From NCBI RefSeq assembly GCF_049985285.1, contig NZ_JBNIEU010000001.1, positions 682,001 to 746,000 of the forward strand: 64,000 nucleotides of DNA, in the 5' to 3' direction. Shown here piece after piece: positions 33,704-43,270 of the stretch (position 1 is its first letter; each line of letters opens with the position of its first letter). Source of the DNA: Aestuariirhabdus sp049985285 (GTDB lineage: Bacteria > Pseudomonadota > Gammaproteobacteria > Pseudomonadales > Aestuariirhabdaceae). The notes beneath the pieces are model-generated. The model was not told the DNA's origin and did not search any database. It saw only the letters and a list, made by a program, of their open reading frames with translations. Both the position numbers and the translations under genes were made by a program.

Positions 33704-34357
33704 ATGTACAGCATCAAAGAGGCGTTCTATTCGCTTCAGGGCGAAGGCGCTCATACCGGGCGCGCCGCCGTATTCTGCCGTTTTAGCGGCTGCAACCTCT
33801 GGTCGGGTCGACAACGGGATCGCGCCGGTGCGATCTGTGATTTCTGCGATACCGCCTTCGTCGGTAGCGATGGCAAAAATGGCGGCAAGTTCCGCCACCC
33901 TGACCTTTTGGCCCAGCACCTGAGAGCACTCTGGCCCGCCACCGAAGGCGGTGTCCCCTACGTGATCTGCACCGGGGGCGAGCCCGCCCTGCAGCTCGAT
34001 GCCGCCCTGGTGACGGCCCTCCACCAGCAGGGCTTTGAGGTCGCGATAGAAACCAACGGCACCCGCCCCCTGCCCGAGGGTATCGATTGGATCTGCGTCA
34101 GCCCCAAGGGCGCCACCGACATTGTGGTCACCGCAGGCGATGAACTGAAGCTGGTCTATCCTCAGGAACAGGCGCCGCCAACACGCTTCGACGGCATGGA
34201 CTTTACTCATTTTTACCTGCAACCCATGGCGCTGGTCGATGACATTGAACCCCTGCACAGCGATAGAAATCTCCAGCAGTCAACCATCGACTACTGCCTG
34301 CGCCACCCGCAGTGGCGCCTGAGCCTGCAAACCCACAAATTAATAGGCATCGAATAA
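33704..34357 (+). CDS. queE: 7-carboxy-7-deazaguanine synthase QueE
   Basis: Radical SAM enzyme of 217 residues that contracts 6-carboxytetrahydropterin to 7-carboxy-7-deazaguanine. The cluster motif is of the QueE type with spaced cysteines (CRFSGC and, after an insert, CDFC). It also has the SAM-binding CTGGEPALQLD and ETNGTRPLP motifs. It starts 14 nt after queC and shares a base with queD (TAATG). Confidence 0.96.
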   Translation: MYSIKEAFYSLQGEGAHTGRAAVFCRFSGCNLWSGRQRDRAGAICDFCDTAFVGSDGKNGGKFRHPDLLAQHLRALWPATEGGVPYVICTGGEPALQLDAALVTALHQQGFEVAIETNGTRPLPEGIDWICVSPKGATDIVVTAGDELKLVYPQEQAPPTRFDGMDFTHFYLQPMALVDDIEPLHSDRNLQQSTIDYCLRHPQWRLSLQTHKLIGIE

Positions 34358-34713
34358 TGGAAATATATAAGGATTTCACCTTCGAGGCTGCTCACCGGCT
34401 GCCCAACGTCCCCGCCGGACATAAGTGTGGACGCCTCCACGGCCACTCCTTTCAGGTGCGCATCGTAGTCGAGGGCGAGGTCGATACACAAAGCGGCTGG
34501 ATCATCGATTTTGCAGAGCTCAAATCCGCTTTCAAACCGATCTATGAGCGTCTCGACCACTACTACCTGAACGACATCGAGGGGCTGGAAAACCCCACCA
34601 GCGAGAATCTTGCGCGCTGGATCTGGCAACAACTCAAACCCGGGCTTGCCCTGTTGAGCCGCATTGAGGTGAAGGAGACCTGCACCTGCGGCTGTGTCTA
34701 CCACGGCGACTAG
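34357..34713 (+). CDS. queD: 6-carboxytetrahydropterin synthase QueD
   Basis: First committed enzyme of queuosine biosynthesis, 118 residues. The zinc histidines and catalytic cysteine are in AHRLPNVPAGHKCGRLHGHSF, and the C-terminal EVKETCTCGCVY is conserved. The start at 34357 overlaps the queE stop by one base and places the family N-terminus MEIYKDFTFEAAH correctly. Confidence 0.97.
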   Translation: MEIYKDFTFEAAHRLPNVPAGHKCGRLHGHSFQVRIVVEGEVDTQSGWIIDFAELKSAFKPIYERLDHYYLNDIEGLENPTSENLARWIWQQLKPGLALLSRIEVKETCTCGCVYHGD

Positions 34714-34735
34714 CCGCGGGGCCGTAAGCGGAGGT

Positions 34736-35323
34736 TTACTCGCGAATCGGCCCCTCTGATTTGATCTCCACGTTGATAAACTCCGCGAACAGCTGCTCAA
34801 CCTCGGGGCAGTTCAGCTTATCCATACGCTCGCGCAGATACCCCAGGGGCTTGATGTAGCCGATATTACCCGCGTCCCGCTCCTCCTCTGCCTTGAGGTA
34901 GGCCGCCACCATATCCGCGGCCTTCAACAGCTGGGCCTCTTTCTCACTCAGGTGCTCTCCCGACAACAGTGCGCGGATCTCCTCCCCCAGATCCGGTGCA
35001 AGGTCCGCTGACAGCATCTCCACCGCCTCGTGTTCCAGCGCCTTGTAAGCTTGCTGCAGCTGCGGTGAGTGATACTTTACCGGCGTAGGCAGGTCACCGG
35101 TGAGCGACTCGGTGGCATCGTGGTAGATTCCTGCCAGAGCCAACTGCGCCGGATCCACCGCTTCACCATTGCGGCGCGCCAACAACCCTAAAAGGTGCGC
35201 GATCACCGCCACCTCCCAGCTGTGCTCCATCACATTTTCGGACACCAGGTTTTTGGAGAGCCCCCAGCGATTGATCCATTTCAACTTACGAATGCGCGTT
35301 AAAAATTCGCTGCTTTCGCTCAT
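34736..35323 (-). CDS. yfbR: 5'-deoxynucleotidase YfbR (HD domain)
   Basis: HD-domain phosphohydrolase of 195 residues that dephosphorylates deoxynucleoside 5'-monophosphates. The metal site comprises the histidine of NVMEHSWEVAVIAHLL and the HD of YHDATESLTGDLPTPVKY, with a later aspartate in KAADMVAAYL. The start MSESSEFLTRIRKLKWINRW matches E. coli YfbR-like N-termini. Convergent with queD. Confidence 0.93.
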   Translation of the reverse strand: MSESSEFLTRIRKLKWINRWGLSKNLVSENVMEHSWEVAVIAHLLGLLARRNGEAVDPAQLALAGIYHDATESLTGDLPTPVKYHSPQLQQAYKALEHEAVEMLSADLAPDLGEEIRALLSGEHLSEKEAQLLKAADMVAAYLKAEEERDAGNIGYIKPLGYLRERMDKLNCPEVEQLFAEFINVEIKSEGPIRE

Positions 35324-35427
35324 AGTTCCGATTCCCCTGCGCGTTAGTGCTGCGGCCAGTGTGTCGGATTGCGTCTCAAATGCAAAGGCTACCAACATCG
35401 CAACCGCACGGCCTGGGTCCTACGAGC

Positions 35428-38391
35428 CTAAACGCTCCGCACCCGATCAAACAGCTGCAGTGCCGCACCCGCCCCGCTGTCGAGGCAAAGCTGGCGGAGC
35501 CCCAGGGGGGAGCGCGCAGACGAGGATTCTTTACCTGGCTGACGCTCCTCCGCCAGGGTAGCGACCAGATCGACATATAGGTTCGGCCAAGCCAGCGGTT
35601 GGCGCTCGGTGTATTGGGTGAGCCTGCAGGCGTAGCGCTCGGCCTGGAGCCATTGGGCGTCCAGCAGTGAAACCTCTATCGCATCGCGTAAAAACCACAG
35701 GTAGTTCTGACTCGGGGCCCCCGGAGTCAGCAGGCGCTCCCCCTCCTGCAGCGCCCGCTGACGCTCGTCAGCCCCAGAGGCTACCAGCGCTTTTGCCCCA
35801 AAGGCGATCGCACCGACGTAACCAAACCCTGTACCCGCAGCAATGCTGATCGCGCGCTCAGCCAGGCTATTGATATCGCCGTCCCACCCTGCACCACGAC
35901 GAGCCCGCGCCAAAAACAGCAAGTAGAGCGCCTCGAAACGCTCCGCATGCAATCCGTTGGCGATCTCCAGTGCCTGCTCGAGCTCCGAGCAGGCCCATGC
36001 ATAGTCGCCCTGCTCGCAGAGGGTTTTTGCCAAACAGCTGCCCCGCGCCACCATTTCGGTGCGCCGGTCCCGTAGCGACAAGGAGAGCCGAATCGCTTCA
36101 CGGACATCCTGCTCCGACTCGTTGAGGCGGTTGAGGTACAGCCGCATATGACCCCGCAGGCTCAAATTTGGCGGTTTAAATCGGCTTAATTCGGCGCTCG
36201 TACAGAGCGCTAGACAGCTGTTGTAGGCCTGCTCCGCCGTGGCAACCATGCCCTGCAACAGGTTGGCATCGCCGATGCCGCTCAGAGCCTGTATTTCGGC
36301 GACCGGAGAGCCTGCGACACGGGCACTGCTGATCGCCTCTTTGTGGCTCTGCAGGCAGCCGTCGATATCACCCCGGGAAAACAGCAGGTTGCCTCGTAAA
36401 TTGAGCAACATGGCCAGCTCGGCCTCTCGCTCCAGCCGACGAGCAACCGCCATCGCCATCGGTAACTGCTCAAGCCCTTCGTCACCGCGTTCAAGAACCC
36501 TCAACGAGCGCACCAACTCCACCCGCAGCACCAGCTCTCGCTCCGCCAGCAGGTCGCGGTCGTCAATTGATGCGATCCATTCTAACGCCCGCGTAAAGTG
36601 ATTTACCGCCTCGACATGAGCCCAACTCTCTGCCGCATGCTGGCCAGCACGATGCCAGCAATCGATCGCCTCGATGAGTTTCCCCCCCTGCTCAAAATGC
36701 GATGCCAGCAGCTCCGGGGTGGTCGCCGCCATCTCGGGTAATTGCTGCTGAATACGTTCGGCCACCAGCCGGTGATGGGTGCGACGGGTTCGATTGAGCA
36801 GGGATTCGTAGGCGACCTCCTGCACCATAGCGTGGCGAAAGGCGTAGCTCTGTCGCACTCCGGACCCGGTCGTCACCAATAGCCCGGCATCCAACAAATG
36901 TTCGAGTCCCCGCGCACACTCACCCTCGGTAAAGGGCGAACAGGCAACGATCACGCGATGACTGAAATGCCGGCCCAGCACCGACAAAAATTGGGCGATT
37001 AGCTTATCGGGGCCCAAACGATCGAGCCGCGCCCGCAGTGAATCCTGTAATGATGACGGCACGCGGTGGGCCTCTCCTCCCTGCTCCTGACCATCCAGTA
37101 CCGCCTTGGTAAGCTCCTCCACATAGAGAGGTGACCCTCCGGAGCGCTGCAGAATCTCCGCACGGGTCTGCTCCGATAGTGCCTGACCTCCAGCAACCGC
37201 TACCACCATCGCTTGCGCCGCCTGCTGATCGAGGGGTTCGAGACAGAGGTGAAGCAAACCCGTTGCCATTTCCGGCATCCAGCCCAGCGGCTCGCGCGAG
37301 GTCACCAGCACCGACAGGTTTTCCATCTCCGAGCGCCGACACAGCTGCTGTAAAAATTCAGCCGTAGAGGAGTCGATCCAGTGAGCATCCTCCACCGCCA
37401 GCAATAGCGGTTTATGCCGACTGAACTGCAATACGACCTCCTGCAACGCTGCCAGCATCGCGCTGCGTCGCTGCTGGGCAGCACGCCCATCCACAGCCTC
37501 CGCCACCCCACCGCCGCCCCCGTCTATGGCCGCCGAATCGCTGTCGAGGAGCGCGCTCTGCAACAGCTCGAAAAGCTCCTGACTGTTGACTCCGTGCATC
37601 TCAAGAACCTGCCGCAATGCCTGCACATTGTCCGCAGCCCCCTGCATCTCCAACAGGCTTTTCCAGTGCCGGCGAATGGGGTACAACGGCCGATCACGGT
37701 AGAACGGTGAACAGCGCAAGATGACCCGTTCAAAGCGACCCGAGGCCAGGCCCAGCACATGCTGCAGCAACCGGGTTTTCCCCATGCCGGACTCGCCTTC
37801 GATCACCGCGACGCAGCCTTGCCCCGTTGGCGAGCATAGCCGCTGCGCCAACCGTTCAATCTCCTGCTGGCGTCCTACGATCGGTGCCACGGGTGCCGCT
37901 CGGGCATGCTCCAGTACCGCATCGACCCGGTAGGCGTTCACCGGCGAGGTGATCCCCTTCAAGTTGTGCTGTCCCAGCCCCTCGACAACAAAACGCCGAC
38001 TGACCAAGCGGTAGGTGCCGGGACCTACCACCACCGTGCCGGGGGCCGCTACTCCCTGCAGTCGCGCCGCAAGATTGGGGGTATCCCCCAGCACGGCATG
38101 CTCCTGGGCCTCCCCGTCGCCAATGATATCCCCGGCCACTACGAGGCCGGTTTCGATGCCTACCCTTGCCCCCAGCTGCGGATGCTCACCCACCCGGATA
38201 CGGGCAACCCGGGCAGTCATCTCCAGCGCCGTCGAGCCCACTAGATCACAGAACATGACCGTCAATTGGCGGCGCTCGGCATTATCATCAGATTCGACAA
38301 CGTCCGCTGCCCAGAGCGCCTGACCGCACCCACAGCAGTAGGATTGCTGGGCGCTATTCAGCTGCGCACATGAGGGACAGGGTGTGGGCAA
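35428..38391 (-). CDS. Zinc-ribbon / class III cyclase-like / AAA ATPase / TPR regulatory protein with deleted cyclase core
   Basis: Very large protein (987 residues from TTG at 38391). It has a zinc ribbon (CPSC and YCCGCG, residues 4-24), a class III cyclase-like domain (about 40-160), an NTPase with Walker A EGESGMGKT (about 200) and LLAVEDAHWID, and a long TPR-type C-terminus. The cyclase domain begins normally (TVMFCDLVGST), but the next residues run straight into GARVGIETGLVVAGDII; the roughly 65-residue segment carrying the second metal aspartate (LGDG motif) is missing, so activity is very unlikely. The frame continues upstream of 38391 to about 38480 with further CxxC pairs (YCTACG, CTVCG) but has no ATG, GTG or TTG there, so the true start is unclear. 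It follows the globin gene closely. Confidence 0.85.
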   Translation of the reverse strand: MPTPCPSCAQLNSAQQSYCCGCGQALWAADVVESDDNAERRQLTVMFCDLVGSTALEMTARVARIRVGEHPQLGARVGIETGLVVAGDIIGDGEAQEHAVLGDTPNLAARLQGVAAPGTVVVGPGTYRLVSRRFVVEGLGQHNLKGITSPVNAYRVDAVLEHARAAPVAPIVGRQQEIERLAQRLCSPTGQGCVAVIEGESGMGKTRLLQHVLGLASGRFERVILRCSPFYRDRPLYPIRRHWKSLLEMQGAADNVQALRQVLEMHGVNSQELFELLQSALLDSDSAAIDGGGGGVAEAVDGRAAQQRRSAMLAALQEVVLQFSRHKPLLLAVEDAHWIDSSTAEFLQQLCRRSEMENLSVLVTSREPLGWMPEMATGLLHLCLEPLDQQAAQAMVVAVAGGQALSEQTRAEILQRSGGSPLYVEELTKAVLDGQEQGGEAHRVPSSLQDSLRARLDRLGPDKLIAQFLSVLGRHFSHRVIVACSPFTEGECARGLEHLLDAGLLVTTGSGVRQSYAFRHAMVQEVAYESLLNRTRRTHHRLVAERIQQQLPEMAATTPELLASHFEQGGKLIEAIDCWHRAGQHAAESWAHVEAVNHFTRALEWIASIDDRDLLAERELVLRVELVRSLRVLERGDEGLEQLPMAMAVARRLEREAELAMLLNLRGNLLFSRGDIDGCLQSHKEAISSARVAGSPVAEIQALSGIGDANLLQGMVATAEQAYNSCLALCTSAELSRFKPPNLSLRGHMRLYLNRLNESEQDVREAIRLSLSLRDRRTEMVARGSCLAKTLCEQGDYAWACSELEQALEIANGLHAERFEALYLLFLARARRGAGWDGDINSLAERAISIAAGTGFGYVGAIAFGAKALVASGADERQRALQEGERLLTPGAPSQNYLWFLRDAIEVSLLDAQWLQAERYACRLTQYTERQPLAWPNLYVDLVATLAEERQPGKESSSARSPLGLRQLCLDSGAGAALQLFDRVRSV

Positions 38392-38491
38392 AGCGCTACC
38401 GCAAACGGTACAGCGTCTATGGGGCGAATCCGCAAGCGCCCCACAGGCCGTGCAATAAAGGCTGCCGGGGTTCCGTTGTGCTGAAATTGGA

Positions 38492-38851
38492 TTACACCTT
38501 AACGATGTCAGCTTTCATGCTGTAGAGGATAAACAGCACCTCCTCCTGCTCACGCTGCCCCACCCCATTGCGGCGCAACGCCTCCAGTGCGTCATCCACT
38601 ACGGCGATAAACTCGGCGCAATCGATGTTCATACCCCGATGGGCCTCCAGCATCGCCTGCCCCTCATACTCCGATGGTCCCCCCGTCCCCATACTGAAAA
38701 AGGTCGCCACTCGTCGCTTCAGGACGGGCGTGTCAGACCCTGCAAAGCGAGGAGAGATACGCGGATTTTGCTGGTGCAGGTCAACGATATCATTGGCGAT
38801 TGAGGTGATCGCCGCAGCGCCCCCCAAGCGTTCATACAATACTGCGCTCAC
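38492..38851 (-). CDS. Truncated haemoglobin-like globin
   Basis: Protein of 119 residues, start VSAVLYERLGGAAAITSIANDIV, matching group I/II truncated haemoglobins; the haem-binding histidine is probably that of EAHRGMNI, with LYERLGG and the FFSMGTGGP segment typical of the family. The GTG at 38851 has AAGGAG 7 nt upstream, which decides the start; an in-frame ATG 21 nt earlier has none. The cyclase-like/ATPase gene begins within about 100 nt of its stop or even overlaps, suggesting co-expression of an O2/NO-binding protein and a regulator. Confidence 0.87.
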   Translation of the reverse strand: MSAVLYERLGGAAAITSIANDIVDLHQQNPRISPRFAGSDTPVLKRRVATFFSMGTGGPSEYEGQAMLEAHRGMNIDCAEFIAVVDDALEALRRNGVGQREQEEVLFILYSMKADIVKV

Positions 38852-39088
38852 TAGAGAACTCCTTACCCGCATACCCCCGGAACGGAGTATCGCGAGTCGA
38901 TAATAAAGGCAGGAATAAACGTTGCGGGGTGGGGCTGAAACAGCGAGCGAATGCCATTGGCGACAACGCAATTGGAGCGCAAATAGTTCCCCCCAGCGTT
39001 CAACCATCAGCATAGCCCAGTTGACATAAATCAACCAGCATCCAGAACACCACGAGGGAGGCGCACCCGCTAAGGGGCGCGGGACAGC

Positions 39089-39925
39089 TTATCGGCCCAT
39101 CGCTTCCAGGGCACGAACGGCAGCGCTGTTTATGGCGGGCTGTAGTCGCGCGGCAGATACCGGCTTGAGGATAATATTCTGACGGGGCTTGCGACCGCCC
39201 TGCGCCAGATAGTCGCGGGCCGAGGCCGGGGACGCGGTAACCAGCACCTCAATGGCTGGGTACTCACCCTGCAGATGCTGCATCAAGTTCTGCACCGTCT
39301 CGGCTCCCAACGCCAGATCGAGGCACACCACCCCGACCGGGTTCGAGTGTTCAAGCAACTCATACAGCGCCTCGGGCGATTGAGCCACCTGTACAGACTC
39401 AACAGATTCAATACTCTCCGCAAGGGTGCTATAGAGGGCTTGATAATCAATGTCGGGGTCGAGCACCGCCAGCTGGCAACTGCTGCCAGCGGTCGCCTCG
39501 GGCTTCAACAAATGAGTTTGCTGTCTGGACTGCTCCACGGCCTGATCCAGCACCTGGCCGAACTCCTGCAGGTCCCAGGGTTTGCTCAAGCACCGAAACA
39601 CTTCGGCGCCTTCGATAGCCGCTTCCAACTGTTTAAAGTCGGTTCCCGACAATAGAATTCGCACACTGCCCGGTTGGTGCTGGCGAGCCCAGGTCAGCAG
39701 CTCGTGCCCCCTCTCATTGGGCATACGCTCGTCGGACACGATGACGTCAAAAGAGGCTCCCTGTCCGATCAACTGCCTTGCTTCACTGGCGTCATTAGCG
39801 GTACTGATGTTGTAACGGGACTTAAATGCCGCTCGCAGCGAGCGCAGAACCCGTGGTTCATCATCGACTACCAGCACATGGGGCCGGCTGGAGCTATTGA
39901 TAGCCGCTGCAGATTCAACAGACAC
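39089..39925 (-). CDS. Response regulator with one complete and one degenerate receiver domain
   Basis: Protein of 278 residues. Receiver 1 (about 16-130) has the acidic pair (VDDEP), phosphorylated aspartate in VIVSDERMP and lysine in LSKPWD. Receiver 2 (about 155-275) has the fold's pattern but lacks the acidic pair at its start; a D is retained in VVCLDLALG. There is no DNA-binding or enzymatic output domain. The GTG start follows GGAGG at 7 nt. It is last in the ccp-kinase-regulator operon. Confidence 0.9.
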   Translation of the reverse strand: MSVESAAAINSSSRPHVLVVDDEPRVLRSLRAAFKSRYNISTANDASEARQLIGQGASFDVIVSDERMPNERGHELLTWARQHQPGSVRILLSGTDFKQLEAAIEGAEVFRCLSKPWDLQEFGQVLDQAVEQSRQQTHLLKPEATAGSSCQLAVLDPDIDYQALYSTLAESIESVESVQVAQSPEALYELLEHSNPVGVVCLDLALGAETVQNLMQHLQGEYPAIEVLVTASPASARDYLAQGGRKPRQNIILKPVSAARLQPAINSAAVRALEAMGR

Positions 39926-39950
39926 GATGCACCTCCATCGTTCGATTCAC

Positions 39951-41681
39951 TCAAGCCACGCGAGGCAGCTGAAGACAGATTTCGGTACCCTGCCCCGGCT
40001 CACTGCGCACCACTATTTCACCGCCATGGCTCTGCATAATCTTGTAACAGATCGACATTCCCAAGCCGGTGCCCTCGTTGACACCCTTGGTGGTGAAGAA
40101 GGGGTCAAACATCCGGGATTGGGTGACCGGATCCATACCCATACCGTTATCGCGGAACAGTATTTCCACCCCATCATCGGTGGCGCGGGTTTCGATGACG
40201 ATTTCACCACTATCGGTCTGGGTCGCCTGGGCTGCATTGGTAAGCACGTTCATAAACACCTGGTTGAGCTGCGCGGGCATGCAGGTGACCAGGGGTAATG
40301 CCTCGTCATAGCGGGTCACTACCTTGCGCTCCCCGATCACATGACCACAAATTTTGAGCGTGGCCTCCAGACCCTGGTGAATATCGGCTGGCTGCGCATC
40401 GCCCGACTCCGCGCGACTGAATTCACGCAGGGAGTCCACCAGCTGCGCGATCTCCTTGAGTCCGTGACCGGAATCATCAAGCAGCTCATTCACATCCTGC
40501 ATCGACTCACTCTGCTTAATTTTGCGATAAAGCAGAATATTCCTCTTCATGAGCTCGCTCAGCTTGGCCCTGTCAGCGGGTTTACGCGTTGCTTCTCGCT
40601 CCATGAGTCCTGCGATCTGGTAGAGGCTTGTGACCTCCGACAAGTTGGCTTTGACGGTATCAATATTACTGGAGATGTAACCCAGCGGGGTGTTGATTTG
40701 GTGGGCAACCCCGGCTACCAGCTGACCCAAAGACGCCATTTTTTCAGTTTGCATCAACTGTTTTTCAGAGTTCTGAAGATCTTCAAAGACCTCCTCCACC
40801 TGCGCCGTACGCTCGGCAACCTGAGCATCGAGGGAGACGTAAAGGCTACGCAGTTTAAAAGCGATCAAGCCGGAGAAAAGCAACAAAAGGGCAATGTAGG
40901 CGGTCAACGCAAACATAAACTGCTGCTGCGCCTCTCCTTTGCTCACCTGCCATGCGCCAAAGGCTTCCACCAGCTCCCCCATACGCGCGTCAGAAGTGGA
41001 TCCCAGGGCGCTGGCGAGATAGCGGTCAGTCTGGCGTTTCTCCTCCACCACCGTCGCCACATGATTGGTAAACTCGATAATTCGTGACAGTGACTCCGCT
41101 GGCAACAGGGCTTCGGTCTCCGGGATCTGGCCAATTTGGGCCCTGAGGTCATCGGCGCTGGTGAGCTGCCCCTGGGTCGCATAATCCATCACCGAGAACA
41201 CCACATTGCTGTAGAACCGCGCCACTTCCGCCAACCCTTGCTCCTCGGCAACCGCCATCAGCTCACGGCCAACAAGTGGCGCATAGCGCTCCGAGTTTCG
41301 CAGCACCGAGTTATGGGATTTAAAGTTCTCAATCAGGTCTTTCTTGTTTTCAAGCTCGCTGCGAAATGCCACAAAACGCTGCTGCACCAGCGACCCTTCC
41401 ATGGAGTCATCGCCGAAATAGTCTGACTCAAGTTTTTCGATGGCGCTGTCCAGCTGGGTGGTCGAACTTACCAGGGCGTCGTAGTTGGTATCCAGTCGGA
41501 TACGGCTGCGCAGCGCCAGCTCGCTCACACTTGAATCAAGACCATCGATTTGAAGCAAGCGCTCATTCACATCGCTACCGATAGAATCGATATCGGGCAG
41601 CTGCGTTTCGTAATAAAACAGTGCGCTCCCTCCACCGAGAGCGAGCAGAAAAAATACGATCAGTAATGTAGAAGGTTTCAT
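39951..41681 (-). CDS. DAHL-domain-type sensor histidine kinase
   Basis: Protein of 576 residues: TM1 (about 5-24), a large mostly helical periplasmic domain (25-265, consistent with the DAHL family), TM2 (about 264-285), a coiled coil, HisKA with histidine in GVAHQINTPLGYISSN and an HATPase with NVLTNAAQA, DNGMGMD, FTTKG and GTGLGMSICY. The ATG at 41681 directly abuts the TAG stop of the peroxidase gene, so the three-gene operon ccp-kinase-regulator is translationally coupled. Confidence 0.92.
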   Translation of the reverse strand: MKPSTLLIVFFLLALGGGSALFYYETQLPDIDSIGSDVNERLLQIDGLDSSVSELALRSRIRLDTNYDALVSSTTQLDSAIEKLESDYFGDDSMEGSLVQQRFVAFRSELENKKDLIENFKSHNSVLRNSERYAPLVGRELMAVAEEQGLAEVARFYSNVVFSVMDYATQGQLTSADDLRAQIGQIPETEALLPAESLSRIIEFTNHVATVVEEKRQTDRYLASALGSTSDARMGELVEAFGAWQVSKGEAQQQFMFALTAYIALLLLFSGLIAFKLRSLYVSLDAQVAERTAQVEEVFEDLQNSEKQLMQTEKMASLGQLVAGVAHQINTPLGYISSNIDTVKANLSEVTSLYQIAGLMEREATRKPADRAKLSELMKRNILLYRKIKQSESMQDVNELLDDSGHGLKEIAQLVDSLREFSRAESGDAQPADIHQGLEATLKICGHVIGERKVVTRYDEALPLVTCMPAQLNQVFMNVLTNAAQATQTDSGEIVIETRATDDGVEILFRDNGMGMDPVTQSRMFDPFFTTKGVNEGTGLGMSICYKIMQSHGGEIVVRSEPGQGTEICLQLPRVA

Positions 41682-42644
41682 CTAGCGTACCCCCTCTGGC
41701 AATTCGCCAACCAGCGAAGCCAAAAATGCAATAATGGCTTGCTTGTCCGCCGCAGGGACATCGCGCCCCAGCTGAAACTGAATCATGATGTCCACCGCTT
41801 CATCAATCGTAGGGACCGAACCGTCGTGGAAATAGGGTGGCGTCTTGACCGCCAATCGCAGGCTGGGCACCTTAAAAACCCGCTTATCCCATTCGTTGCG
41901 GGTGACATTGTAGCGGCCCAAGTCTTCGGCCAGGGTTCCCTCCTGCATCACGATATCCTTGAGCACGCCGAATTTCTGGAACATGTTGCCGCCAACATTC
42001 TGTCCCTGGTGGCAGGCAATACAGCCGTAGGACTGGAACAACTGGTAGCCACGCTTTTGCTGCTCGGAGATCGCATTCTGGTCCCCACGCAGAAACTTGT
42101 CGAAGGGTGCATTAGGGGTAATAAGGGTCTTCTCAAACTCGGCAATCGCCTCAACAATACCATCGGCGGTAATGTCACTACCGTAGATAGCATTAAAGGC
42201 TGCGGTATATTCCCCATCGCCCGCCAACTTGACAACGGCCTCATCCCAGGAGGCCATGCCCATCTCGATGGGGTTGGTGACCGGGCCCCGGGCCTGCTCC
42301 ACAAGATCCGCCGCTCGGCCATCCCAGAACTGGGTAAAATTGAAGCCGGAGTTCAGCACTGTGGGGGAGTTACGCTCCCCTTTTTGACCCTTAACACCGG
42401 TCGAAACCGGAGCCAGGTCGGTGCCGTACCCGGTTTTGAGGTCATGACAGCTCGCGCAGGACAGGGTGTTGTCGGAGGATAATCGGCGATCAAAGAAGAG
42501 CAGCTTACCCAACTCCGCTTTGGCAACGTCTACCTCAACCTTCAGGGGTAGGGGAGTGATCGGTTCGGCGCTGGAAGCGTAACCACTTGCAAGTGATATC
42601 AAGCCAGCAACTGCACATAAAACGAGTTTACGATGCTGAAACAT
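41682..42644 (-). CDS. Di-haem cytochrome c peroxidase
   Basis: Periplasmic H2O2 reductase of the CcpA/MauG family, about 320 residues. A signal peptide (1-26, ending SSA) precedes two haem c domains with motifs CASCH (first) and CIACH (second). Conserved features include GKLLFFDRRLSSDNTLSC, FWDGRA, NPIEMG, KVPSLR and YFHDGS. The start at 42644 gives a normal leader; an in-frame region upstream to 42764 is not family-like. It is cotranscribed with a histidine kinase and a response regulator, suggesting peroxide or electron-flow signalling. Confidence 0.93.
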   Translation of the reverse strand: MFQHRKLVLCAVAGLISLASGYASSAEPITPLPLKVEVDVAKAELGKLLFFDRRLSSDNTLSCASCHDLKTGYGTDLAPVSTGVKGQKGERNSPTVLNSGFNFTQFWDGRAADLVEQARGPVTNPIEMGMASWDEAVVKLAGDGEYTAAFNAIYGSDITADGIVEAIAEFEKTLITPNAPFDKFLRGDQNAISEQQKRGYQLFQSYGCIACHQGQNVGGNMFQKFGVLKDIVMQEGTLAEDLGRYNVTRNEWDKRVFKVPSLRLAVKTPPYFHDGSVPTIDEAVDIMIQFQLGRDVPAADKQAIIAFLASLVGELPEGVR

Positions 42645-42886
42645 ATACAGGATTCTTCTTTTTATTGCTTCTTTTGGCCGTACATCCAACGCACCCACTG
42701 CTGGGTGAACTCCCTGCGGCTTCCCATCCGCCGAAGTCTGCGCCTCGGTCACTGACGACCCCATTTGTGAGAAGCGTCACATTAAATTTGATTATTGTCA
42801 ACTGAGTCGCGGCCTGTTGTGCTCCCATGCAGCGAGCGCTCGCTCATTATGAAGGCGCCGGTTCAAAGCAGACAGCCCACCGGAGA

Positions 42887-43270
42887 TCAATCCAGCAGCA
42901 ATGTATACTCGCGGGTCAGCAAGCCGCCGGGCCAGCGAAGCTGGACCCTCAACTCCAGATAGGGCTCGGCGATCGGACGCCGGGAGCGAATACGAACCCT
43001 GAAGCCATCCCCCTTCGCCTCCTCTACCGTCACCTGATAGGAGTAGTGGGTGCTCTCAGGGGCAGCATCAGGCCCAGGGGGCAGAACGCTCGCCTGGAGT
43101 TCGTTAAGGCTAATGTTCGCGCCACCTGGGTCAATCGATATGCGCGCATTGAGTTGCTGCCCTAAGCGGGTTTCCGCCTGCAACTCACCGAGACCAACGG
43201 CCAGCGCCGGCCCACTGAGCAGCAGGCAGAAAACCCAGGGCAGGGTTCGTATCCATGGTAAACCGATCAT
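42887..43270 (-). CDS. Stand-alone FimV N-terminal-like domain protein
   Basis: Protein of 127 residues with a signal peptide (1-24, ending ALA) and the conserved N-terminal region of FimV/TspA (VGLGELQAETRLGQQLNARI, IAEPYLELRVQLRWPGGLLTREYTLLLD). In FimV this periplasmic part precedes LysM and cytoplasmic TPR regions; here the protein ends at the end of the domain. It could be a functional short paralogue or a remnant. The function is not known. Confidence 0.78.
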   Translation of the reverse strand: MIGLPWIRTLPWVFCLLLSGPALAVGLGELQAETRLGQQLNARISIDPGGANISLNELQASVLPPGPDAAPESTHYSYQVTVEEAKGDGFRVRIRSRRPIAEPYLELRVQLRWPGGLLTREYTLLLD

